Assembly: GCF_000024225.1 (NCBI RefSeq)
Contig: NC_013203.1
Location: 248,001-312,000, forward strand
Origin: Lancefieldella parvula DSM 20469
Lineage (GTDB): Bacteria > Actinomycetota > Coriobacteriia > Coriobacteriales > Atopobiaceae
Direction of reading: 5' to 3'
DNA length: 64,000 nucleotides
The notes beneath the pieces were generated by a model. That model saw only the letters and a program-made list of their open reading frames with translations, had not been told where the DNA came from and did no database searches. This document shows, piece by piece, positions 1 to 8,105 of the stretch (the first letter of the stretch is position 1; each line of letters begins with the position of its first letter). The position numbers and the translations under genes were made by a program.

Positions 1-2
1 TC

Positions 3-467
3 GACATCGCAGCGCAGGCCTGCAAAGATGCTAATGATGCCTTGTTCATTGGCCGCGGCATGGGGGCTGCCATCTGCTACGAAGGCGCCCTCAAACTCAA
101 GGAAATTAGTTATCTTCATGCCGAGGCATACGCGGCCGGAGAGATGAAGCATGGCCCCATTGCACTTCTGTCCAAAGGCTATCCTGTCATTGCCGTAGCA
201 ACTAACTCCCCGGTATACGACAAGATGATCTCCAATATCCAGGAATCCCGAGCACGCGGCGCCATGATTATTGCCGTAGCAACCGAAGGTGATCAGGAAA
301 TCAAAAAGCATGCCGACTATGTCATCTACGTGCCTAAAGTCAGAGATGCCTTCTCACCAATCATTGCCTCGGTACCTCTCCAGCTTTTTGCGCGCTCCAT
401 GGCTCTTGCACGCGGCTGTGACGTTGATAAGCCAAGAAACCTTGCAAAGTCAGTAACGGTCGAATAA
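3..467 (+). CDS. glmS: GlmS, C-terminal part (gene cut by window edge)
   Basis: Glutamine--fructose-6-phosphate aminotransferase makes glucosamine-6-phosphate for peptidoglycan precursors in the cytosol. Only the end of the second SIS (sugar isomerase) domain is present: the frame is open from base 3 and shows FIGRGMGAAICYEGALKLKE, the stretch EAYAAGEMKHGPIAL that lines the sugar-phosphate site, and the family's C-terminal ending DVDKPRNLAKSVTVE before TAA. The start and the glutaminase domain lie upstream of the window. No clear terminator follows; the PadR promoter begins about 60 bases downstream. Identification is secure from the conserved C-terminus. Confidence 0.97.
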   Translation, partial: DIAAQACKDANDALFIGRGMGAAICYEGALKLKEISYLHAEAYAAGEMKHGPIALLSKGYPVIAVATNSPVYDKMISNIQESRARGAMIIAVATEGDQEIKKHADYVIYVPKVRDAFSPIIASVPLQLFARSMALARGCDVDKPRNLAKSVTVE

Positions 468-526
468 GACACTGACGAGCCTGAAGAACGGCGGAACAAA
501 ACCTCAAAAAATTTTCTAAAATCTTC

Positions 527-596
527 TTGACAACTATTACGACTCTCGATATATTATGTATAACGATATAACGTTACTCGATATATCGAGAGTCGT
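527..596 (+). promoter_or_regulatory. padR promoter with overlapping palindromic operator
   Basis: A near-consensus promoter is visible: TTGACA at 527-532, a 17-base spacer and TATATT at 550-555. A perfect 16-base inverted repeat (539-554 and 581-596) begins in the spacer and covers the -10 box. Its right arm lies inside a 14-base palindrome, CTCGATATATCGAG, at 577-590. TCGATATATCGA-like palindromes are typical PadR operators, so this is most likely the autorepression site of the gene that starts at 639. Confidence 0.8.
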
Positions 597-638
597 AGTT
601 CTGTTTTTCGTCATAGTTACACAACGAAAGGAGGGGTT

Positions 639-977
639 ATGGCAAAGGCAATCGATTCCGGTACACTCACTGAACCGACGTTTTACATTCTTCTTTCTCT
701 TTATCAACCTATGCACGGATATGCCATTATGCAAAACGTCCAAGAGATTACTGACGGTCGAGTTGCCATCGGAGCGGGCACACTTTACGGTGCCATTAAT
801 TCGCTCATTGAAAAAGGTTGGATAGAAGCTCTGCACAACCAACCCAGCGACCGTAAAAAAGAGTACCGAATCACTCAGCAGGGCAAGCAAGCTTTTTTGC
901 AGGAAGTTAATCGACTACAGGCACTTCTCGCTAACGCACAAAACGTCATCAACACAGCCAATACAAAGGAGTCTTGA
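639..977 (+). CDS. PadR-family transcriptional repressor
   Basis: This 112-residue protein is a small PadR regulator. The winged helix occupies about residues 8-85, with the usual HGYAIMQNV and GAGTLYGAINSLIEKGWIE segments and the wing RKKEYRITQQGKQAF, followed by a short C-terminal dimerisation helix. The size suits the short PadR subfamily 2. The start at 639 follows a strong ribosome site, AAAGGAGGGG. A perfect palindrome overlaps its promoter, indicating autorepression. The next gene starts 3 bases after its stop and encodes a DUF2812 membrane protein, a common PadR partner. The inducer is unknown; membrane-active or antibiotic compounds are typical for the family. Confidence 0.92.
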   Translation: MAKAIDSGTLTEPTFYILLSLYQPMHGYAIMQNVQEITDGRVAIGAGTLYGAINSLIEKGWIEALHNQPSDRKKEYRITQQGKQAFLQEVNRLQALLANAQNVINTANTKES

Positions 978-979
978 TT

Positions 980-1531
980 ATGAGCACCTCAACAACAATC
1001 AAAAAATTCTTTACCGACTTTGATGCAGAAGAAGCATGGCTCAATCAAATGAGCGCCCAGGGTAAAGAGCTGGTTAACTATCGCGGCGGAACGTACACAT
1101 TTACTACAAGCGAGCCTCATATGTGGCAATATGCCATTGAGATCTTGGGTACAACCTCAAAAGAAGGTCGCGATTACCTCAGCTTCCTTGAAGACATGGG
1201 TATTGAAACCGTATCCACCTATGCCGGCCGAGCTTATCTGCGCAAGAAGGATGACGGAACCCCCTTTGTTCTCCACAGCGATCTGAAGTCTCGCATCGCC
1301 CAAGCTCAAAAGGCCAATTTTTGGCCCCCCATTATAATTACACAACTTTTCATTGTACTGGCACTTTGTGTAAACGGAGTTTTCCAACAGGTATCTCCTG
1401 TCGCCTTCGGCATTCTCGCTGGAATAGGTATTGCATTCATAATCGCTGCGGCTATTGAATTCTTTGTTTTTGCAAAACCATATCGCAAGCGCATCCGCCA
1501 GCTAAAGCAAGAGCTTGCTATTAAAGAGTAG
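980..1531 (+). CDS. DUF2812 membrane protein
   Basis: A 183-residue protein of the DUF2812 family, whose function is not established. The N-terminal 105 residues are soluble and aromatic, with the family's opening KKFFTDFDAEEAWLNQMSAQG. Two hydrophobic helices follow (about residues 115-135 and 140-162), then a short basic cytosolic tail rich in Arg and Lys. The ATG at 980 has an AAAGGAG site; a TTG two codons earlier would overlap the padR stop. It is co-transcribed with the PadR gene. Pairs of this kind are usually thought to form a stress-responsive membrane module, but this is association only. Confidence 0.85.
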   Translation: MSTSTTIKKFFTDFDAEEAWLNQMSAQGKELVNYRGGTYTFTTSEPHMWQYAIEILGTTSKEGRDYLSFLEDMGIETVSTYAGRAYLRKKDDGTPFVLHSDLKSRIAQAQKANFWPPIIITQLFIVLALCVNGVFQQVSPVAFGILAGIGIAFIIAAAIEFFVFAKPYRKRIRQLKQELAIKE

Positions 1532-1617
1532 CGAGAAGAACTTGTCGTAATGTATGTGATAACTGTTCAGTAATTGTCATGTAAACTTAGTCTTAGTTGA
1601 TACAAAGTGTCATACAA

Positions 1618-1650
1618 ACAGGGCCACATCTTTCGATGCGACCCTGTTTT
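1618..1650. terminator. Probable bidirectional terminator
   Basis: The stem ACAGGG (1618-1623) / CCCTGT (1642-1647) extends imperfectly inward with a CTTTCG loop. It is followed by TTTTG on the + strand. It sits between the converging ends of the DUF2812 gene and the decayed surface-protein fragment. Confidence 0.6.
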
Positions 1651-1683
1651 GTTCTTACCTGTGAGATCTAGCCAATGGGAGTG

Positions 1684-2060
1684 TTATTCGCGCCGGCCTC
1701 TACGACGAAGGTATATTCCGCCACCAATGAGAACCACTGTTGTAGAGGCAAGTGCGATTGCAATACCTGTAGCGTTCGAGTCCCCCGTATAAGGGACAAC
1801 TCCACCGGATTTCTTAGCAGGTTTTCTGTTGGACTTTTGAGGTGTGTCTTCTTTTGGCTTAGGGGTATCGTGAGGAACTTCTGTATTGGTAATGGTAAAG
1901 CCTGTTGTGGCGCGAGCGGATGTCCTTGTTGATAATCTTGCCGACAATTTCCTCAGCAACTGTCTGCATGAGACAAGAATTTCGGATACACGATCAATAG
2001 ATGGGTTTCTCGCCCCACCAAGTCCCTCTTGTCTTAATGCGTTTCCAAAGCTACTATGGT
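1684..2060 (-). pseudogene. Remnant of a cell-wall-anchored surface protein
   Basis: The readable part, 1684-1959, encodes the tail of a sortase substrate: a Pro/Lys spacer (TPKPKEDTPQKS), then VPYTGDSNA, a hydrophobic helix IAIALASTTVVLIGGGIYL and a basic end RRRGRRE. Upstream, coding-like sequence continues but jumps frame: one frame reads AEEIVGKIINKD near 1925-1955, another reads GLGGARNPSIDRVSEIL near 1980-2035, and a stop blocks the latter near 2063. There is no signal peptide and no credible start. This is best read as the decayed 3' end of a larger gene. Its anchor resembles the TPYTGD anchor of the large protein at 57471-61523. Confidence 0.7.
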
Positions 2061-2313
2061 TTTAACAGTCTGCCGGAGCCTTTGGCAAGCGCCGGTACGA
2101 GAAGGGATCAGGTGCATGAAGAACTAGCGATACTCATAAACCCGAATACATGTAACGTCGCCGACGGCTATCACGGGTGTAGCATCGCTTATTCATGTCT
2201 TAACACACGCTAAATAACGATATCTTTGCAGTTAGACATATTCAAAGTTAGATACAGTTAAAATTTATAATTTGCATGCTGCTCCGCATAGCCTTCGGCA
2301 GAACCGAGGTATC
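2061..2313. other. Intergenic; ABC-F promoter region
   Basis: No gene is recognised between the surface-protein remnant and the ABC-F start. A consensus -10 box TATAAT lies at 2266-2271, but no good -35 is paired with it. Two short direct repeats beginning GTTAGA lie at about 2231 and 2248. The part nearest the remnant may be further decayed coding sequence. Confidence 0.4.
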
Positions 2314-3861
2314 ATGCAGCTTAATCTTTCAAATATTGAATATATCTATCCATCAGCGGTAGAGCCTACTTTATGTAAGGTGACTGCTACGCTTCCAGAA
2401 GGATGGACAGCTTTTGTTGGCGATAATGGCTCTGGCAAGACAACACTTGCACGTATTGTGTGTGGTTTGTTGCAGCCTGACGTGGGAGTTGTGAGCCCTT
2501 CGCTTTTCTCGACATATTGTGCTCAAAGTGCAAATGAACCTCCCAGTAATCTCTTTGATTTTGCGGTTGCTTATGATGACCTGGTAATAAGGTTAAGAAA
2601 CGAATTGTCTATTGAGGATGATTGGTCTTGGCGCTTTGACACACTTTCTTGCGGGCAACAGAAGCGTCTTCAGATTGCGTGCGCACTGTGGTCTACTCCT
2701 GATGTACTTGTTGTTGATGAGCCTACCAACCATGTTGACGCATCCACTCGACATGCTTTGTTTACAGCGTTGTCAAAATTTAAAGGCGTTGGCGTACTCA
2801 TTTCTCATGATCGAGAATTGCTTGATGCGCTTTGTTCGCAATGTCTGTTTATAACAAACGGTACAGCTACTATGCGGCCTGGTGGGTATTCGCAGGCATC
2901 TTCGCAGGTAGCTTTAGAGCGTTCAAGTGCAATTCATGCTCGAGACATAGCGCAAAAAGAGAAGGCACGAACAGAGCGAGAAGTTCAACGTCGTCGAGAA
3001 GAAGCATCTCGAGTACAAGCACGTAGGAGTGGAAAGGGTATTGCAAAGAACGATAGTGATGCAAGAGCAAAAAAGCGCCACTACATTGTTTCTGGTCAAG
3101 ATGGAAAGGCGGGCAAGTTGTCCGCTCATATACAGAGCAGGCTTGAAAAAGCAGAGGATAACGTTGCTAACAGTAAAGTTGAAAAACGGTATGATGCTCA
3201 CGTGTGGCTTGACGCTGAACCGAGTAGGAGAAAGGTTCTCTTTAGGATGGAACCTGGCCACATTTCCGTTGGTGAGTCTTTGCTTAGTTTTCCAGCACTT
3301 TTTATAGGTAATACAGATCATATTGGACTTGTTGGGGACAATGGATCTGGCAAGACTACTCTGGTTAAGAAAATTATCGCGAGCATTTCCGCTGATATGA
3401 GCCCTATTGATATGAGTTCTATGGATGCAATCTTTGCAAATATGGGTGGAGCGGATACAAAGGTACTGTATATTCCTCAGGAACCTGATATAGCGCAGAA
3501 AGAAAACACGTTGAAGAAAATACGAGAGCTTCCCAGCGCTCAGCGAGGACAAGTGCTTTCTACTGTGGCGCAACTTAACTCAGATCCAGATTGTATTCTT
3601 GAGGGAGATACCGTAAGTCCAGGTGAAATGAGAAAGCTTATGCTTGCGCTAGGTATTTTAGATTCTCCAGAACTTGTAATTATGGATGAACCTACTAATT
3701 ATCTTGATCTTGGATCCACAGAGGCTCTTGAGCAGCTACTGTCCGTATACCCTGGGGCGCTTTTGCTTGTTTCACACGACGCATCGTTGGTAAGTTCGGC
3801 TACGTCCTTAACCTGGAGAATACAAAAGTTAGGGGACGGTTATGAGCTTGTAGTAGATTAG
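2314..3861 (+). CDS. ABC-F family duplicated ATPase
   Basis: A soluble protein of 515 residues with two ABC ATPase domains and no membrane segments, the ABC-F layout. Domain 1 has Walker A GDNGSGKTT (about 36-44), signature LSCGQQKR (about 110) and Walker B VLVVDEPTNHVD (about 131). Domain 2 has GDNGSGKTT (about 342), a less standard signature VSPGEMRK (about 435) and LVIMDEPTNYLD (about 454). Between them lies a highly charged linker of roughly 100 residues. ABC-F proteins act on the ribosome; some protect it from macrolides, lincosamides or pleuromutilins. The ATG at 2314 follows ACCGAGGT and is preferred over an ATG 14 codons upstream. Resistance versus housekeeping cannot be decided here. 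Confidence 0.88.
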   Translation: MQLNLSNIEYIYPSAVEPTLCKVTATLPEGWTAFVGDNGSGKTTLARIVCGLLQPDVGVVSPSLFSTYCAQSANEPPSNLFDFAVAYDDLVIRLRNELSIEDDWSWRFDTLSCGQQKRLQIACALWSTPDVLVVDEPTNHVDASTRHALFTALSKFKGVGVLISHDRELLDALCSQCLFITNGTATMRPGGYSQASSQVALERSSAIHARDIAQKEKARTEREVQRRREEASRVQARRSGKGIAKNDSDARAKKRHYIVSGQDGKAGKLSAHIQSRLEKAEDNVANSKVEKRYDAHVWLDAEPSRRKVLFRMEPGHISVGESLLSFPALFIGNTDHIGLVGDNGSGKTTLVKKIIASISADMSPIDMSSMDAIFANMGGADTKVLYIPQEPDIAQKENTLKKIRELPSAQRGQVLSTVAQLNSDPDCILEGDTVSPGEMRKLMLALGILDSPELVIMDEPTNYLDLGSTEALEQLLSVYPGALLLVSHDASLVSSATSLTWRIQKLGDGYELVVD

Positions 3862-3932
3862 TGCATCAATTTTATGTGGCGAATTACTGTGCAGTGACTT
3901 GAAGTCTTTAAAAAATTTTATTTTAAGAATTG

Positions 3933-5162
3933 TTATAAATTTTCAAGCACACTACAGATATTGTCCACAACAGAACAAAGTACATCAAAGCTTTTCCCAC
4001 TCGCATAGGTACAGACTGAAAGAGTGCATTTGTCTTTGTACGTAGACGCCGCCAGTTGAAAATAGGGCACTGGTTTATCTGCAGTAGCAATGAAAGCATC
4101 TGAAATAGAAACTCCTTGGAATACAAGGAGTTTCTCATCCATTTTTCCTAAATTTGTATATGAAGTTATGGGGACAGAAATAGCCCTGGAAAGTAATCCT
4201 TTTACAATTGAAAGGGGAAGAATGCGATATAAGATATGCAGCAACATTGGTTCCTTCAGACAGGAACTACTGTTCTTTTGCGTATGCATTTGTGTAGTGA
4301 TTTCACGACAAATCTCGTCAAAGGTGCTATTGTCATTAAAGTTGATATGACAGTAATAATTCCCCGTTAAATTACAGATAGAGTTACGTGTGTCTGTACT
4401 AAATTTACGAAGATCAACTGGGCACGGAATAGTAATGTTATTCCATTGAAACATATCGTGCAGTGTTAACAGATATGCTGCAAGTAAAATATCATTAATG
4501 CTTGGTTTGTGTTCATTGGTGCAAGAATGATATTGCTCTAATTTAGATATGCTAATTTGCCTAGTTATGAGATTTGGCGTGCGACTACTCTCATTAAGCG
4601 GTAGATGTAGTTTTGTGCTGCTATGTTTTTGCGTCTTTGAGCATAAAATCTTTATTTTTTGCCCCATGGAAAACCTATTAATTACTTGAGAGAAACTTCT
4701 ATCTCTATTTATTTGTTCTTTTATTTCAGTACCCGAATATAATTCAGCTAAAAGATATAGTAATTGCTCAAATCCTCTTCCGTCACAAAGTAAATGGCTT
4801 GCGATTATACAAAGAGAGTCTTTTTCTTCTCCACATAGCCAGTAAATTTTTAGTGGTAGATCAATTCCAATTTTAAGAGACGTTAATAATGAATCATTTT
4901 CTAAAGTTGAGAAATCATTTTTAGCAGATATGGTTGTTAATAAATCCTCACATGAAGCATGAGAATCTGTAGCCCATGTTCCTTTTTGAACTTTGTACTT
5001 ACATAGTAAAATCGGATAAGTTGAAGCTAATTCTTCTATAGCACGTTTTAATTTGCCGCCTTGTAACTTTCCATTAAAACGGATACATCCTCTAATAATG
5101 GGATTTTGGACAAAGCTGTACATGTATTGCATGTAATCAAATGGCTGACCTTTTATATCCAT
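3933..5162 (-). CDS. Condensation-domain-like acyltransferase
   Basis: This 409-residue protein resembles stand-alone condensation-domain / alcohol-acetyltransferase (PapA, WS/DGAT-like) proteins. Such proteins move an acyl group onto an alcohol or amine using an HxxxDG motif. Here the motif is SHLLCDGRGF near residue 120, retaining the second His and the Asp-Gly. A second recognisable stretch is ITIPCPVDLRKF near 245, the usual hinge region. No carrier protein, adenylation domain or other biosynthetic gene is adjacent, so the substrate is unknown. The gene is clearly richer in A+T than its neighbours and uses many AAA, AAT and TTA codons, suggesting horizontal acquisition. Confidence 0.72.
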   Translation of the reverse strand: MDIKGQPFDYMQYMYSFVQNPIIRGCIRFNGKLQGGKLKRAIEELASTYPILLCKYKVQKGTWATDSHASCEDLLTTISAKNDFSTLENDSLLTSLKIGIDLPLKIYWLCGEEKDSLCIIASHLLCDGRGFEQLLYLLAELYSGTEIKEQINRDRSFSQVINRFSMGQKIKILCSKTQKHSSTKLHLPLNESSRTPNLITRQISISKLEQYHSCTNEHKPSINDILLAAYLLTLHDMFQWNNITIPCPVDLRKFSTDTRNSICNLTGNYYCHINFNDNSTFDEICREITTQMHTQKNSSSCLKEPMLLHILYRILPLSIVKGLLSRAISVPITSYTNLGKMDEKLLVFQGVSISDAFIATADKPVPYFQLAASTYKDKCTLSVCTYASGKSFDVLCSVVDNICSVLENL

Positions 5163-5496
5163 AAGACATCTATGTCCTTAAACCGCCACTACATTATCTT
5201 TTTATACTGATTAACGTAAAATTCAGGACTTATCATCATGATGAGCTCCTTTCTGTACAAAAATATCTTGTCACTAATCAACCAATTAGACAATGCATCA
5301 GATACTTTTATATTGGGTTAAAACCATCTTTTTTGCTGTTTTTCTCTGGCAGAGTTAAAGAAGTGCAGACGGTTACTACAAGAAGTAGTTTTGAATAAGG
5401 TTTATACAGTGGAGACCATTGAGAATTGTGAGGTACACTTATAGGTAAATAGTTAGTCATTTCTAACATATTTGTTATCGAATGGAGCTGTTTTGT
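5163..5496. other. Divergent intergenic region
   Basis: A stretch of 334 bases separates the divergently transcribed acyltransferase-like gene and the membrane methyltransferase gene. A 12-base palindrome, TCATCATGATGA, lies at 5233-5244 and could be a regulator site. T-rich runs occur around 5325-5345. I see no RNA gene or supported ORF. Confidence 0.4.
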
Positions 5497-5997
5497 ATGG
5501 TTAGTAACAGCAGGAAAAAAGATCATCTTCCCATATTTGGCGCTGGACCAGCATATGTGATTACTATTGTGGCTCTAACGATAGCTGGTATTGTTTTATC
5601 TCAGCTGGGGATTTTACCGTATCTACGTATTCGTTCGACTATCATTGTTCTTCATTCTTTAGGTACGATTTGTTTTATTGTGGGTATTTGGCTTTGGGTG
5701 TCTGCTGCCATTAAAGAGAAGCTTCAGGATAAAATTGTGGCAAATAAATTGGTAACGACTGGTGTATATTCTGTGGTTCGCCACCCAATTTATTCTGCAT
5801 TTGCATTTGTTTTGACAGGTATTTTATTGATTTATAGCAATCTTTATTTGCTGTTATTGCCATTTATATATTGGGCCTTTTTAACAGTTCTTATGAAAGC
5901 CACAGAAGAAAAATGGCTTGTAGATCAGTTTGGTAAAGAGTATGAGGATTACTGTAGACAGGTTAATCGCTGTATCCCGTGGTTTCCAAAGCGCTAG
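5497..5997 (+). CDS. Isoprenylcysteine methyltransferase-like membrane protein
   Basis: An integral membrane methyltransferase of the ICMT/PEMT superfamily, 166 residues. Several hydrophobic helices are visible (about residues 15-37, 47-70, 105-150). The hallmark cofactor-binding region is present: GVYSVVRHPIYSAF followed by EEKWLVDQFGKEYEDYCRQV and a final IPWFPKR. The family transfers methyl groups from S-adenosylmethionine to lipid or prenyl-type substrates in the membrane; bacterial substrates are mostly unknown. The ATG at 5497 has GGAG at 5484-5487; an in-frame ATG at 5482 lies across that site and is less likely. It stands alone, convergent with the flavodoxin operon. Confidence 0.85.
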   Translation: MVSNSRKKDHLPIFGAGPAYVITIVALTIAGIVLSQLGILPYLRIRSTIIVLHSLGTICFIVGIWLWVSAAIKEKLQDKIVANKLVTTGVYSVVRHPIYSAFAFVLTGILLIYSNLYLLLLPFIYWAFLTVLMKATEEKWLVDQFGKEYEDYCRQVNRCIPWFPKR

Positions 5998-6036
5998 ACT
6001 TAAGGCATTAGAGAAGATAGTTAAAAGGAATTATCA

Positions 6037-6072
6037 GCTTAATTCATGTACTTACACGTATATGAATTAAGC
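6037..6072. terminator. Bidirectional hairpin between convergent genes
   Basis: A perfect 11-base stem, GCTTAATTCAT at 6037-6047 and its complement at 6062-6072, lies between the methyltransferase stop and the end of the flavodoxin gene on the other strand. It probably ends transcription from both sides. Confidence 0.6.
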
Positions 6073-6104
6073 CGATATATGGTATTGGGCAAAATCTATA
6101 AGTT

Positions 6105-6572
6105 TTAATATAAATCTGATGTTTCTAACCAATTTCGTAACTTGTTAAAGTCGTAATCACCCTTGAGGGCAATTCCTTTCTTTATGGTAGATGCGTTACA
6201 TTCTCTTTCATAGTCTTCAAGCATATGACCAAATCCTCCGCCACCATGTGTGCAGAATGGAATAACTGTCTTTTTGCTTAAATCTGTTGTTCTTAGAAAT
6301 GAAAGAACAGGTGGAGCAAAGGTTTTGAGCCAGTTTGGAGAACCAATAAAGATTGTTTCAAAATCATCAATGTTTACTGAGCTCTGGCACAGTTGAGGAC
6401 CATAGCCCTTCTCTATTTGGCTTCTTACTTCTTTTATTGCTGTGTTATATGAAAAGGAATATGGGTCTTGAGGTTTAAGCTCTAGTAACTCTCCGTCTGT
6501 AATAAGTGCAATATCTTCTGCAAGTTTTCTTGTTATGCCTGAGTAAGAGTAATAGACAATCAGAGGTTTCAT
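6105..6572 (-). CDS. Flavodoxin-like protein
   Basis: A 155-residue short-chain flavodoxin-fold protein. The N-terminus PLIVYYSYSGITRKLAEDIA is the FMN-phosphate loop (YSxSGxT type). Later segments IFIGSPNWLKTFAPPVLSFL and IPFCTHGGGGFGHMLEDYE match the two loops that cover the isoalloxazine ring. It probably carries electrons or reduces quinones in the cytosol. The ATG at 6572, with GGATGGA upstream, is preferred; a longer start at 6584 would overlap the regulator gene. It is the last gene of the TetR-controlled exporter operon, suggesting a role in coping with a redox-active compound. Confidence 0.88.
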   Translation of the reverse strand: MKPLIVYYSYSGITRKLAEDIALITDGELLELKPQDPYSFSYNTAIKEVRSQIEKGYGPQLCQSSVNIDDFETIFIGSPNWLKTFAPPVLSFLRTTDLSKKTVIPFCTHGGGGFGHMLEDYERECNASTIKKGIALKGDYDFNKLRNWLETSDLY

Positions 6573-6574
6573 AA

Positions 6575-7315
6575 TTATTTCCATCCTTGAAGAAGGGCGT
6601 CAAGCCCTCTTTCAAATTGCGTACTGAAGTTCCATTTGCCCTCCATTATATCTCCAATGAGCATACTGAGTGAATCAAGCTCATCAGCCGGCAGAGATTC
6701 AATTGCTTCAGAGAGACTAGGAGCATCTTCTTCGGAGGTGCTTCCCACAGGAGGTACAGCTTCCGAAGCAGAAAAACCCGTGGTATATACCGTAACAGCG
6801 GTTGCAATTCCAAGCATATCTAAAGGTGCAGAAAAGCCAGTTTTTGAAAGATTCGCGAGCATCTTAGCAAAAAGCGAGAGCTGTCCAGGAGTAGAAATCG
6901 GGTGAGTAAGCACTAACATAATGGCATTTGGATGCTGTAGAAGCGTGTCATGTAGTGACACCGCATAAGCACGTAGGTAGTTTTGCCAGCTCATTTGACC
7001 ATAAACTTCTGTATTACGCTCAATACCAGAGATAAAACTTTCCAGAGCACGTCTCAGCACCTCCTCAGAGACGCCTTCAAGCAGTGCAGACTTGTTTGGT
7101 ACGTGCCGATAAAAAGCAGCTTGGGAAACACCAAGGCGTTGTCCAAGCGCTCGAAGAGAAAGAGAGGACAGACCCTTTTCGTCTACAAGAGCAAGTGCTG
7201 TCGAGAAAATCTTTTTCTTTGAAAGCGTACGGCTCTTGGATGAAGTTTTAGTCAAGCTTTTTGTAGCGTTCTTTGCGGAACTTCCAGCTGGGCTCTTAAG
7301 CGACTTGCTAGGCAC
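6575..7315 (-). CDS. TetR-family transcriptional regulator
   Basis: A 246-residue TetR-type repressor. A low-complexity Ser/Lys-rich leader of about 33 residues precedes the helix-turn-helix (KKKIFSTALALVDEKG to LGQRLGVSQAAFYRHVPNKSALLEGV, about residues 34-82). The rest is an all-helical ligand-binding region resembling TetR_C. It follows the exporter permease by 16 bases in the same operon, so it should control its own expression. Tandem palindromes upstream of the first gene of the operon are the likely target. The ligand is presumably a substrate of the exporter. The basic leader could be partly untranslated if a later start is used, but no better start is evident. Confidence 0.9.
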   Translation of the reverse strand: MPSKSLKSPAGSSAKNATKSLTKTSSKSRTLSKKKIFSTALALVDEKGLSSLSLRALGQRLGVSQAAFYRHVPNKSALLEGVSEEVLRRALESFISGIERNTEVYGQMSWQNYLRAYAVSLHDTLLQHPNAIMLVLTHPISTPGQLSLFAKMLANLSKTGFSAPLDMLGIATAVTVYTTGFSASEAVPPVGSTSEEDAPSLSEAIESLPADELDSLSMLIGDIMEGKWNFSTQFERGLDALLQGWK

Positions 7316-7331
7316 CTGTCCTCTTCCTTAT

Positions 7332-8105
7332 TTAACGGGATTGTTGACCTTTCTTAAACGTAAATTGTATCACCACAAGTATTGTAAGAATTACAAAGAA
7401 TATCCCAAGCATGCCAATTTGAGGCAATACGTCAGTCATACCAGCACCATCTAAACTGACTGCATGAACTGCATTAAGTGCCCAGTAAGCTGGTGAGAAT
7501 TTTGCCACGGATTGAGCCCAGTCTGGAAAACTTGAAACAGTACAGAAAGATCCACCGATTCCTGCAGCAAGCATACCTACGATGTTAGAAAGAGACAAAG
7601 CAATGTCTTCTGTGGGCGTCCAAAGAGCAAGCGCTACACCTAAAGCAGCAAGAACTGCTGAGAATGTAAGGATTACCAAGATAAGTGCCACAACGTTTCC
7701 GGTTGGTCGATATCCAAAAATTAGTGCACCAAGACCAAGAACGGTAAGAACTTGAACGGCTTGTATGAGGTAAGCAACAAACGCTTTTCCTGCAAGAATT
7801 GTGCCTTGAGGAGTTGAGGACGCTTCCAGACGAGGCCACATACCCCAGGCATATTCACGGAAGAAAGATTGAATGATAGTTTGTACCGAGAGGAAAGAGA
7901 AAAATATAGCCATACCAGGTATTGCTTGTTCTACTCCCGTGACGTTGGTATAACCATCGGCTAAAAGCATAGATTTAAAAGCAGGCTCCATAAAAGGAAT
8001 CATAACAAGAGGGAAGATGCTCAGAATGAGCGTAGGAGTTGGGTCCATTAGTTGGAGGCGAATATTAAGTCGTACGACTGCTGCAAATTGCTTAAGCGTT
8101 GTCAT
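7332..8105 (-). CDS. ABC-2 type exporter permease
   Basis: The membrane subunit of an ABC-2 exporter, 257 residues with six predicted membrane segments. Typical features are an N-terminal cytosolic amphipathic helix (TTLKQFAAVVRLNIRLQLMD), a region ending FFREYAWGMWPRLEASST before the middle helices, and the late segment FSPAYWALNAV. The ATG at 8105 has the site GGAGAGGAG; the upstream in-frame start at 8126 is unlikely. Its start overlaps the end of the ATPase gene by 14 bases, indicating translational coupling. Related pairs export drugs, peptides or lipids; the substrate here is unknown. Confidence 0.88.
   Translation of the reverse strand: MTTLKQFAAVVRLNIRLQLMDPTPTLILSIFPLVMIPFMEPAFKSMLLADGYTNVTGVEQAIPGMAIFFSFLSVQTIIQSFFREYAWGMWPRLEASSTPQGTILAGKAFVAYLIQAVQVLTVLGLGALIFGYRPTGNVVALILVILTFSAVLAALGVALALWTPTEDIALSLSNIVGMLAAGIGGSFCTVSSFPDWAQSVAKFSPAYWALNAVHAVSLDGAGMTDVLPQIGMLGIFFVILTILVVIQFTFKKGQQSR

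Noticed and set aside
537-890. Minus-strand open frame opposite padR
   Set aside because: Covers the padR operator and coding region in antisense; no start context.
1773-1800. tRNA T-arm-like sequence GTTCGAGTCCCCC
   Set aside because: No acceptor or anticodon arms fit around it, and it lies in the readable PYTGDSNATG coding part of the surface-protein remnant.
2276-2362. Possible leader peptide before the ABC-F gene
   Set aside because: A 28-codon frame starting at 2276 overlaps the true start, but it has no clear ribosome site and no stem pair that would support attenuation.
2923-3573. 216-codon minus-strand open frame inside the ABC-F gene
   Set aside because: Antisense to the linker and second ATPase domain; no supporting signals.
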